From positions 1 through 5,272 of the forward strand of contig JASEHP010000120.1 in assembly GCA_030018605.1 (NCBI GenBank): a stretch of DNA of 5,272 nucleotides. Reading direction: 5' to 3'. Shown piece after piece: positions 1 through 5,188 of the stretch. The translations under genes and the position numbers were made by a program. Numbering within the stretch: position 1 is the stretch's first letter; the number at the start of each line of letters is the position of its first letter. This stretch comes from Thermodesulfovibrionales bacterium (lineage in GTDB: Bacteria; Nitrospirota; Thermodesulfovibrionia; Thermodesulfovibrionales; UBA1546). The notes beneath the pieces were generated by a model. The model saw only the letters and a list, made by a program, of their open reading frames with translations. It was not told the origin of the DNA and did no database searches.

Positions 1-4
1 ACAG

Positions 5-46
5 ACCGGACAGTTTATTTGCTCTATAACCGGACAATTCTATTTG
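5..46. repeat. Two direct copies of an ACCGGACA...TATTTG motif at the left edge
   Basis: Copy 1 spans 5-21 and copy 2 spans 29-46, 24 bp apart start to start. Both begin with ACCGGACA and end with TATTTG, differing only in the middle few bases. Iterated short sites next to a palindrome, in non-coding DNA just beyond the 3' end of a minus-strand gene, are what the terminal transposase-binding sites of an insertion sequence look like. No transposase is visible here, so the mobile-element reading is inference. Relic intergenic repeats are the main alternative. Confidence 0.5.
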
Positions 47-56
47 TTGACAACAA
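44..56. repeat. 13-bp perfect palindrome
   Basis: TTGTTGACAACAA has two 6-bp arms around a central A. With only a 1-nt centre it would not fold as an RNA hairpin, so it is better read as a two-fold protein-binding site on DNA, or as part of an element end, since it overlaps the end of the second ACCGGACA copy. It lies 16 nt past the stop codon of the nitroreductase gene and is not followed by a T-run in that gene's direction, so it is not a plausible intrinsic terminator. Confidence 0.4.
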
Positions 57-71
57 TTAATATAAACCTGA

Positions 72-734
72 CTACTCAATCCACCGGAGTATCTTGTCTG
101 TCTCCACTCTCGTAGTCCTGTAAGTGTTAATCGGATTCTCGGTATCAGGATAGCCGATTGAGATGCCGAGGACAAGCCTCTTTGATTCCTGAATACCGAG
201 AAATTGCTTTACCTCAAACGAATAGTCGGTAAGAAACGCCTGTGGCACTGTGCCGATACCGTGTGCGTGCGCGGCAAGCATAAGGCTCTGGGCAAAAAGC
301 CCTGCGTCAAATATAGACCATTCGTTGAGAGATGAGTCATGGAAAAGAAAGATTCCATGCGGAGCGCCATAAAAACGGAAATTCGCGGCTTTGGATTTTT
401 TCTTTATCTCGGGGCTGTTCAAATCTACGCCGAGCAAAGCGCCTCTTTTTTTCATGGTCTCGTTGATTCTCTCCGCTATATCCGGAGGCCATGATAGCGC
501 TTCGGGCATGTCAGGCTGAGGCGCTTCCCCTTCTTTGAGAAGCCTGATAAGAATGCCGGATAACTCTTCCTTCTTTTTCCCTGATACAATAACAACTTCC
601 CACGGCTGGCTGTTTTTATACGAAGGGCTCCATTGTGCAGTGTTAATTATCTCGGTCAGCACACTATTCGGCACAAGGTCGGGCTTAAACTTTCTGATAC
701 TCATTCTTGTTTTGATGCACTCAATAGCTTCCAT
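72..734 (-). CDS. Nitroreductase family protein (FMN-dependent NAD(P)H oxidoreductase)
   Basis: The 220-aa product fits the nitroreductase superfamily: cytosolic, usually homodimeric FMN flavoenzymes that pass electrons from NAD(P)H to nitroaromatics, quinones or other acceptors. Visible features are the N-terminal FMN-phosphate motif RMSIRKF (10-16), SPSYKNSQPW (36-45), the core strand FYGAPHGIFLFHD (121-133), the helix DAGLFAQSLMLAAHAHGIGTVP (143-164, written here without implying exact helix limits) and the C-terminal GISIGYPD (190-197). The length is normal. The ATG at 734 is preceded by AAGGAG with 5-nt spacing, which settles the start. The gene follows rnc on the same strand after 21 bp with no terminator between them, so it is probably cotranscribed with it. 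The physiological substrate cannot be read from sequence; this family has many subgroups, so no symbol is assigned. Confidence 0.9.
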   Translation of the reverse strand: MEAIECIKTRMSIRKFKPDLVPNSVLTEIINTAQWSPSYKNSQPWEVVIVSGKKKEELSGILIRLLKEGEAPQPDMPEALSWPPDIAERINETMKKRGALLGVDLNSPEIKKKSKAANFRFYGAPHGIFLFHDSSLNEWSIFDAGLFAQSLMLAAHAHGIGTVPQAFLTDYSFEVKQFLGIQESKRLVLGISIGYPDTENPINTYRTTRVETDKILRWIE

Positions 735-755
735 GATTTCTCCTTTTTTTAGAGA

Positions 756-1457
756 TTATTCCGGCGCTTTTATTTTAAATAATGCCTCTTTTGCAGCATT
801 GGTTTCAGCTTCCTTCTTGCTCTTGCCTCTGCCTCTGCCGAGCCTGTCTCCCTTAATATAGACTTCAACTGTAAAAATTTTCTTATGCTCTTCGCCTTCC
901 TGCTTCACTGTCACGTAGCGGGGCAGAATCCCGAACCTTAGCTGGCTTTCTTCCTGAAGGTCTGTTTTGAAATCAAAAAACTGCTCTGATGATATTGCTG
1001 TGTCAATCCTTTCCCGTAAAAACCTTAATATCGCATCCCTCGCACGCTCATAGTCTCCATCAATATATATAGCGCCGAATACCGCTTCCATGGCATCTGC
1101 AAGTATGGATTTTTTACCTCTGCCTCCGGTTTCCTTTTCTCCCTTCCCCAGCCTGAGGTATGCTCCAAGCGATATGCTCTCTGCAGCATCGGACAGAACT
1201 GCCTCTTTCACAATATATGATTTTATTTTTGCCATTATTGCCTCTGAATAATACTTTTCGATCTTAAATAGGTATTCCACAACCACAAGCCCCAGAACTG
1301 AGTCTCCTAAAAACTCGAGCCTCTCATTATAAGATGAAGCCTTATCAGGATTTTCGTGATGAAATGACTTATGGGTAACAGCCTCTAAAAGCAGCCCCTT
1401 GTCTTTAAAATGATACGCGAGGCTATTCTCCAGCCCTTCAATCTCTTGCTTTGACAT
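756..1457 (-). CDS. rnc: Ribonuclease III
   Basis: The product is a double-stranded-RNA endonuclease that processes rRNA precursors and structured mRNAs, acting as a homodimer with Mg2+. From the ATG at 1457 it is 233 aa, normal for the family. The N-terminal catalytic domain carries the signature NERLEFLGDSVLG (44-56), with the expected acidic residues E45, E48 and D52, and the second acidic pair D121 and E124 in LADAMEA. A double-stranded RNA-binding domain follows (about 162-231), starting FKTDLQEESQ and ending in GKSKKEAETNAAKEAL. The frame stays open upstream to a TTG at 1493, but that would add 12 hydrophobic residues and place the start in the -35 box. The ATG at 1457 matches the family N-terminus. 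It has no Shine-Dalgarno, consistent with the near-leaderless promoter described separately. Confidence 0.95.
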   Translation of the reverse strand: MSKQEIEGLENSLAYHFKDKGLLLEAVTHKSFHHENPDKASSYNERLEFLGDSVLGLVVVEYLFKIEKYYSEAIMAKIKSYIVKEAVLSDAAESISLGAYLRLGKGEKETGGRGKKSILADAMEAVFGAIYIDGDYERARDAILRFLRERIDTAISSEQFFDFKTDLQEESQLRFGILPRYVTVKQEGEEHKKIFTVEVYIKGDRLGRGRGKSKKEAETNAAKEALFKIKAPE

Positions 1458-1464
1458 TATCAAA

Positions 1465-1470
1465 TATAAT
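1465..1470 (+). promoter_or_regulatory. Candidate -10 box for the yggS-hisS operon
   Basis: A perfect TATAAT lies on the plus strand and overlaps the -10 of the divergent rnc promoter almost base for base. A start site near 1477 would precede either possible yggS start. No good -35 sits 16-18 bp upstream; the nearby TTGACA at 1451 is only 8 bp away. The promoter is therefore weak, activator-dependent or misassigned. Overlapping -10 boxes would make the two directions compete for RNA polymerase. Confidence 0.3.
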
Positions 1471-1493
1471 ACACTTGTAAACATCAATGTCAA
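1466..1493 (-). promoter_or_regulatory. Sigma70-type promoter for rnc, giving a near-leaderless mRNA
   Basis: Read on the minus strand there is a perfect -35 TTGACA (1493-1488), a 16-bp spacer and a -10 TATTAT (1471-1466), matching the consensus at 5 of 6 positions. A start site 6-8 nt after the -10 falls at about 1458-1460, only 1-3 nt before the rnc ATG at 1457. This agrees with the lack of a ribosome-binding site there. The call rests on motif matching only. Confidence 0.55.
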
Positions 1494-1510
1494 CTCTAAG
1501 AGCCATTGGC

Positions 1511-2242
1511 ATGATTGATACTCAACTTATTGAAAACATAAGCAGAATATACAGGCGAATTTCTCACGCGGCGATTAGAGCAGGAAGAAAACCTGAAGAT
1601 ATAAAACTTATTGTTGTAACAAAAACGATAAGCATACAACAGATAAAAAAAGCGATGGATGCAGGATTAAGGATATTCGGAGAAAGCAAAGTGCAGGAAG
1701 CACAGACAAAAGTTATGAGTGACGAGTTACGAGTTATGAATAATGGGATTGAGTGGCATTTGATCGGACACCTTCAAAAGAATAAGGCAAAGACAGCAGT
1801 TGAACTATTTGAAATGATTCACTCCATTGACTCGCTTGAACTCGCTGAGATTGCTGATAAACATGCCAAAAAAGCAGGAAAAACACAGAAGATTTTACTT
1901 CAAGTAAAACTTTCAGATGAGACAAGCAAGTATGGAATATCAAAGGATAATTTGTTTGGATTAATTAAGAAAATCAGCGAACTGAAAAATCTAAGCATCA
2001 AGGGGCTTATGACAATCCCGCCTTTCTTTGAAAGCCCGGAAAAAGCAAGGCCTTATTTTAGCGAACTACGCGCATTACGGGATGCTATTAACGAGTCACG
2101 AGTTACGAGTCGCGAGTTACAAGACTTGTCCATGGGCATGACAAATGATTTTGAGGTTGCAATAGAGGAAGGGGCTACAATGGTAAGGATAGGAACAGCG
2201 ATATTCGGGGAAAGAAAGTACTGTCACAAGGAGGCGCAATGA
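1511..2242 (+). CDS. yggS: YggS/YBL036C-family pyridoxal phosphate homeostasis protein
   Basis: This is a fold-type III (alanine racemase-like) PLP-binding protein without known catalysis that balances cellular PLP and affects amino-acid pools. From the ATG at 1511 it is 243 aa. The PLP lysine is K38 in VVTKT, equivalent to E. coli K36. Family motifs follow: FGESKVQEA (56-64, where FGEN is usual, so Asn is replaced by Ser), EWHLIGHLQKNK (81-92), SIKGLMTIPPF, and near the C-terminus LSMGMTNDFEVAIEEGATMV with RIGTAIFGE. The start at 1511 gives an N-terminus close in length to E. coli YggS. An in-frame ATG at 1487 would add eight residues and cannot be excluded; neither has a strong ribosome-binding site. 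Two heptamer repeat tracts encode residues of about 67-79 and 193-204, both in variable segments outside the motifs. The stop overlaps the proC start. Confidence 0.92.
   Translation: MIDTQLIENISRIYRRISHAAIRAGRKPEDIKLIVVTKTISIQQIKKAMDAGLRIFGESKVQEAQTKVMSDELRVMNNGIEWHLIGHLQKNKAKTAVELFEMIHSIDSLELAEIADKHAKKAGKTQKILLQVKLSDETSKYGISKDNLFGLIKKISELKNLSIKGLMTIPPFFESPEKARPYFSELRALRDAINESRVTSRELQDLSMGMTNDFEVAIEEGATMVRIGTAIFGERKYCHKEAQ
1711..1745 (+). repeat. Heptamer tandem repeat A inside yggS (about 5 units)
   Basis: Five consecutive 7-bp units, all variants of AGTTAYG, fill 35 bp. The second unit is AGTGACG and the last, AATAATG, is the most degraded. The tract encodes about residues 67-79 of YggS, in the variable segment just before the conserved EWHLIG strand. 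The two other plus-strand frames of this tract contain TGA stops, so only the frame used is open. Confidence 0.75.
2087..2121 (+). repeat. Heptamer tandem repeat B inside yggS (4 clear units plus a degenerate one)
   Basis: Four units of AGTYRCG type (AGTCACG at 2094, AGTTACG at 2101, AGTCGCG at 2108, AGTTACA at 2115) follow a weaker unit, ATTAACG, at 2087. Total length is 35 bp, the same as tract A, with the same unit family and orientation. It encodes NESRVTSRELQ-like residues (193-204) in the linker before LSMGMTND, where the protein is about four residues longer than E. coli YggS. Confidence 0.75.
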
Positions 2243-3042
2243 CGGGTTTTATCGGCGGCGGGAATATGGCAGAAGCCATTATAAAAGGGATGATTCAAAG
2301 CGTCAAAGCGTCAAAGGGTCAAAGTGAAATAATTGTGTCCGAACCGAGAAAAGATAGGAGAGAGTATTTAGAGCAGACCTATGGCGTCAAGACAACGCAG
2401 GACAATAAAGAGGTTGCGTCCTCGTGCAATATAATAATCCTCGCAGTAAAGCCTCAAGTCATAGAGCAGGTTCTTGAGGATATAGATAGCGCTGTAACTA
2501 ATGATAAAACAGTTGTCTCAATTGCAGCAGGGATAACGCTTTCATACCTTCAGTCAAAGCTCAATACAAAAAAATTAATAAGGGTAATGCCAAACACCCC
2601 TGCCCTTGTGCACGAGGCTATGTCAGTCATGTCTCTGTGCGAATGTTTTTCTGATAAAGACATCAATCCTGTAAGGGAAATATTCATGTCTATAGGGAAA
2701 GTCCTCACGCTGCCTGAAAAATATATGAATGCAGTAACAGCGCTCTCGGGAAGCGGGCCCGCATTCATAGCTCTTTTTATTGAGGCAATGATTGAAGGCG
2801 GAGTAAAATCAGGGCTAAGTAAAGAAAATGCCTCCGAGCTTGCAATACAGACCCTGCTCGGCACGGCAAGTCTCCTTGAAACATGGATGCCTCCCGAAAG
2901 ACTAAGGGAAATAGTAACATCTCCCGGAGGCACAACAGCGGCAGGATTGAAGGTCTTTGAAGACAAAGGGCTGAAAGGATTAGTGGCAGATGCTCTTCAA
3001 GCGGCAAAAAAACGGGCAGAGGAGCTTGGCAGGAGGGAATAA
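2239..3042 (+). CDS. proC: Pyrroline-5-carboxylate reductase
   Basis: The enzyme catalyses the last step of proline synthesis: NAD(P)H-dependent reduction of 1-pyrroline-5-carboxylate to L-proline, in the cytosol as an oligomer. At 267 aa it has family length. The N-terminal Rossmann domain shows GFIGGGNMAEA (3-13), ILAVKPQ (67-73) and VMPNTPALV (116-124). The C-terminal all-helical dimer and active-site domain shows ALSGSGPAFIALFIEAM (168-184) and the P5CR signature region TSPGGTTAAGLKVFE (227-241). The ATG at 2239 overlaps the yggS stop in an ATGA arrangement and has AAGGAGG at 2228-2234, 4 nt upstream, so translation is probably coupled. An octamer repeat encodes residues 19-29, in the loop between the first helix and the second strand. 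The N-terminus before the glycine motif is short but usable. Confidence 0.96.
   Translation: MTGFIGGGNMAEAIIKGMIQSVKASKGQSEIIVSEPRKDRREYLEQTYGVKTTQDNKEVASSCNIIILAVKPQVIEQVLEDIDSAVTNDKTVVSIAAGITLSYLQSKLNTKKLIRVMPNTPALVHEAMSVMSLCECFSDKDINPVREIFMSIGKVLTLPEKYMNAVTALSGSGPAFIALFIEAMIEGGVKSGLSKENASELAIQTLLGTASLLETWMPPERLREIVTSPGGTTAAGLKVFEDKGLKGLVADALQAAKKRAEELGRRE
2293..2324 (+). repeat. Octamer tandem repeat inside proC (4 units)
   Basis: Four 8-bp units share the core TCAAAG: ATTCAAAG, then CGTCAAAG twice exactly, then GGTCAAAG. The 32-bp tract encodes IQSVKASKGQS (19-29) of ProC. This falls in the surface loop between the dinucleotide-binding helix and the next strand (IIVSEP), where the protein is about two residues longer than E. 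coli ProC. The unit differs in sequence and period from the yggS heptamers. Confidence 0.75.
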
Positions 3043-3347
3043 TGTTTATCATTGGTGATTTAATTATTGCGGTTGCAAAGATACTTGACATTGTCCTTGA
3101 GGTTTATAAATGGGTTGTAATTATTGCAGCGTTAATAAGCTGGGTAAATCCTGACCCCTATAATCCTATTGTAAGGTTTCTCCATGCGGTTACTGAACCT
3201 GCGTTCAGGCCCACAAGAAGGCTTATCGGCTACAGGCTTGGCCCGATAGATATTTCACCTTTGATAGTAATTCTTGTTATTATATTTACGCAGTTATTTC
3301 TCATAAAGTCTTTAATAAAACTTGGCTATAAATTAGGAGGTGGATAA
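3042..3347 (+). CDS. YggT/YlmG family integral membrane protein
   Basis: This is a 101-aa inner-membrane protein of the YggT family (YlmG in Gram-positives and plastids). Its molecular function is poorly defined, with reported links to osmotic stress and to cell division or nucleoid distribution. Hydrophobic segments lie at about 5-35 and 70-92. Between them is the family's conserved polar stretch, with SWVNPDPYNPIVRFL (33-47) and TEPAFRPTRRLI (51-62), followed by DISPLIVILVI (70-80). The ATG shares one base with the proC stop (TAATG), and AGGAGG at 3031-3036 within the proC end provides the ribosome-binding site. Family length is normal and the usual double-membrane-span layout is present. 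The neighbouring yggS and proC genes are its classic partners. Confidence 0.9.
   Translation: MFIIGDLIIAVAKILDIVLEVYKWVVIIAALISWVNPDPYNPIVRFLHAVTEPAFRPTRRLIGYRLGPIDISPLIVILVIIFTQLFLIKSLIKLGYKLGGG
3335..3340 (+). promoter_or_regulatory. Shine-Dalgarno AGGAGG that fixes the divIVA start
   Basis: A perfect AGGAGG lies inside the 3' end of yggT, 8 nt before the ATG at 3349. An in-frame GTG at 3340 overlaps the last base of this site, so it cannot be the start that the site serves. This decides for ATG 3349. Confidence 0.85.
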
Positions 3348-3348
3348 A

Positions 3349-3834
3349 ATGAGAATTACACCGCTTGACATCCAGCAAAAACAGTTCCCGATGAAGTTCA
3401 GGGGATTTGATGTTGAAGAGGTATATGCATTTCTTGAAGTGATACGCGAAGAGATGGAGGAACTCCTGAGAGAAAATGCCTCTCTCAAGGAGGCTGTGCA
3501 GCGGGCTGAAAACCAGATCAAAGAGTTTAAGGACATGGAATCCACACTCAGAGAAACGCTCATAACAGCCCAGAATATGGTTGAGGACTACAAAACAAAT
3601 GCAAGGAAAGAGGCGGAACTGCTGGTAAGAGAGGCAGAGATGCGCGCAGAGACCATGTTAAAAGAGACTCAGGAAAAGGTTATAAAAATACATGAAGACA
3701 TTGTTGACCTTAAAGGGATCAGGCGTCATTTCAAAGAGGAATTAAAGAGACTGATAGAGGGACATCTAAGAATGCTTGAATTTGATAAGGAAAGAGAAGG
3801 AGAGACTTCTGAAGAAGGCAGACATGCCTTATAA
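3349..3834 (+). CDS. divIVA: DivIVA-family coiled-coil protein
   Basis: DivIVA proteins are cytoplasmic coiled-coil scaffolds that bind curved membrane at poles and septa and recruit division, chromosome or growth factors. The 161-aa product matches B. subtilis DivIVA (164 aa) along its whole length. The N-terminal membrane-binding domain has TPLDIQQKQF (4-13) and FRGFDVEEVYAFL (17-29), with F17 and R18 at the positions of the membrane-inserting Phe and adjacent Arg in B. subtilis. A first coiled coil runs about 30-70. The ESTLRETLITAQNMVEDYK linker region (about 64-82) follows, then KEAELLVREAEMRAE and a second coiled coil. The start is fixed by AGGAGG, and the gene begins 1 nt after the yggT stop. 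Whether it acts in septation, polarity or peptidoglycan synthesis in this organism cannot be told from the sequence. Confidence 0.9.
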   Translation: MRITPLDIQQKQFPMKFRGFDVEEVYAFLEVIREEMEELLRENASLKEAVQRAENQIKEFKDMESTLRETLITAQNMVEDYKTNARKEAELLVREAEMRAETMLKETQEKVIKIHEDIVDLKGIRRHFKEELKRLIEGHLRMLEFDKEREGETSEEGRHAL

Positions 3835-3848
3835 GTAAGTAACGCGAT

Positions 3849-3853
3849 GAGGA
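3849..3853 (+). promoter_or_regulatory. Shine-Dalgarno GAGGA supporting the GTG start of hisS
   Basis: GAGGA stands 7 nt before the GTG at 3861. The only nearby ATG, at 3847, is in another frame and meets a TGA after five codons, so GTG is the start. The site lies in the 26-nt gap after divIVA, where no terminator is seen. Confidence 0.7.
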
Positions 3854-3860
3854 AAAGAAA

Positions 3861-5111
3861 GTGAAATACAGTGCCCTGAAGGGCGTCCATGACATACTCC
3901 CGCCTGACATATATATCTGGCAGAAGGCTGAATCAACAGCAAAGGAAATATTTTCCGCATACGGATTTCAGGAGATCCGTGTCCCGATAATAGAGTCAAC
4001 GGATATATTTGTAAGAAGCATCGGAGAGACAACAGACATTGTTGAAAAAGAGATGTATACATTCCCTGACAGGGCTGACAGGAGCATCACGTTGAGGCCA
4101 GAAGGCACAGCTCCTGTTGTGAGGAGTTATATAGAAAACCATCTCTACAACTTACCCTCTCCTCAGAAGTTCTTTTATTCAGGCCCTATGTTCAGATATG
4201 AAAGGCCGCAGAAAGGAAGATTCAGGCAGTTCTATCAGATTGGCGTTGAGGCATTCGGAGCAGCCGAGCCGAAACTTGATGCAGAGATTATCTCCATGCT
4301 CAAACTCTTCCTTGAAAGACTTCGGATAAAAGAGCTTAAATTTGAGGTTAATTCCATAGGCTGTGAAAAATGCAGACCTGATTATAAAAAAGCGCTTGTA
4401 AGTTTTTTCTCTGCCAAGGTTGCAGACCTCTGCCCGGACTGCAACAGAAGATACATTAATAACCCTCTGCGAATTCTTGACTGCAAAAGCAGCGCATGCA
4501 CTGAACTAAGAAAAGGCTCTCCGAAGATAACGGATTATCTGTGCAAGGATTGCCAGTCGCACTTTGAAGAATTCTTATCGCTCCTGAATATCCTTCACAT
4601 CACTTACAATGTTAACCCCAGCATGGTCAGAGGGCTTGATTATTACACAAGGACAACATTTGAGATAACAAGCGAACATCTCGGCTCTCAGAAAACAGTT
4701 GTTGCAGGAGGAAGATACGACAGGCTTGTTGAGGAATTCGGAGGCCCTGCAACGCCTGCTATAGGCTTTGCAATCGGCATGGAAAGACTTGTTGAAATAA
4801 TCAAAAATGTGAATCCTGAATTTTGCATTCTGTCACCAAAAGTATTTATAGCCGCAATCGGCAGTAAAGCAAGTACTGAAGGACTTTTGATTGCTGAAAA
4901 ACTACGGTCAAAGGGCATGCAAGCTGAACTCGGCTATGACAACGTCTCGTTAAAAAGCCAGCTAAGAAGGGCTGACAAACTCGGCTCAAACTATGTCTTT
5001 ATAATCGGTGATGACGAATTGCAGTCAGGCATGATTAAGTGGAAAAATTTAAAAGACGGCTCGCAGGGAGAGATAGGCATAAGAGATGCAGCAGAGTTCA
5101 GGGAATTATAA
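3861..5111 (+). CDS. hisS: Histidyl-tRNA synthetase
   Basis: This class II aminoacyl-tRNA synthetase charges tRNA-His with histidine using ATP, as a cytosolic homodimer. The 416-aa length is typical. In order it shows KGVHDILP (7-14), the motif 1 region RVPIIEST (40-47), LRPEGTAP (78-85), motif 2 FRYERPQKGRFRQF (111-124), the histidine-specific RGLDYYTRTTFE (257-268), GGRYDRL (283-289), motif 3 GFAIGMERL (302-310) and a C-terminal anticodon-binding domain (about 326-410). The insertion domain contains eight cysteines in four pairs: C168/C171, C191/C194, C208/C213 and C228/C231. E. coli HisRS has mostly non-cysteine residues there, so a metal site is possible. The start is GTG, and the gene ends with tandem stops TAA TGA. 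It is the last gene of the operon, 26 nt after divIVA. Confidence 0.97.
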   Translation: MKYSALKGVHDILPPDIYIWQKAESTAKEIFSAYGFQEIRVPIIESTDIFVRSIGETTDIVEKEMYTFPDRADRSITLRPEGTAPVVRSYIENHLYNLPSPQKFFYSGPMFRYERPQKGRFRQFYQIGVEAFGAAEPKLDAEIISMLKLFLERLRIKELKFEVNSIGCEKCRPDYKKALVSFFSAKVADLCPDCNRRYINNPLRILDCKSSACTELRKGSPKITDYLCKDCQSHFEEFLSLLNILHITYNVNPSMVRGLDYYTRTTFEITSEHLGSQKTVVAGGRYDRLVEEFGGPATPAIGFAIGMERLVEIIKNVNPEFCILSPKVFIAAIGSKASTEGLLIAEKLRSKGMQAELGYDNVSLKSQLRRADKLGSNYVFIIGDDELQSGMIKWKNLKDGSQGEIGIRDAAEFREL

Positions 5112-5146
5112 TGAGCAAGGCATTGACTTTTTAGATTTTTGGGAGC

Positions 5147-5188
5147 GGTAAACCTGTCAGTGTTTACCTTCGACAGCATGCATTTTTT
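5147..5188 (+). terminator. Possible operon terminator: overlapping stems plus a T6 run
   Basis: Beginning 35 nt after the hisS stop, GGTAAAC (5147-5153) can pair with GTTTACC (5162-5168) around an 8-nt loop. An alternative stem, CTGTC (5154-5158) with GACAG (5172-5176), overlaps it and cannot form at the same time. A T6 run follows at 5183-5188. The T-run is 14 nt after the first stem and 6 nt after the second, so neither is a textbook intrinsic terminator. A DNA-level inverted repeat is a real alternative. Confidence 0.35.

Larger units (their letters stand above)
1451..1493. repeat. Inverted repeat TTGACATT...AATGTCAA spanning the divergent start region
   Basis: An 8-bp arm at 1451-1458 is the exact reverse complement of the arm at 1486-1493, with 27 bp between them. 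Read outward, each arm gives AATGTCAA: on the minus strand this is the start of rnc, and on the plus strand it contains an in-frame ATG (1487) that could start yggS. The spacer holds both divergent -10 candidates. The symmetry could be an operator, a relic of an inversion or duplication, or chance. Confidence 0.5.

Noticed and set aside
535..861. Plus-strand open frame with hydrophobic product opposite the nitroreductase and rnc 3' end
   Set aside because: It is antisense to two well-supported genes, spans their junction, and shows no family motif or ribosome-binding site.
1458..1493. Upstream TTG start for rnc adding 12 residues
   Set aside because: It would start in the -35 box of the likely promoter, adds residues not expected at the family N-terminus, and has no ribosome-binding site.
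2550..3091. Two overlapping minus-strand open frames opposite proC
   Set aside because: Both are shadows of the proC reading frame; their products show no recognisable domain and no start signals.
3340..3348. Upstream GTG start for divIVA
   Set aside because: It overlaps the AGGAGG that serves the ATG at 3349, and the ATG start aligns exactly with F17/R18 of B. subtilis DivIVA.
4688..4918. Minus-strand open frame opposite hisS
   Set aside because: It lies wholly inside the conserved hisS motif 3 region on the other strand, with no independent support.
5111..5134. Short reading frame starting at the ATG overlapping the hisS stop
   Set aside because: It encodes only seven residues (MSKALTF) before a stop and has no ribosome-binding site.
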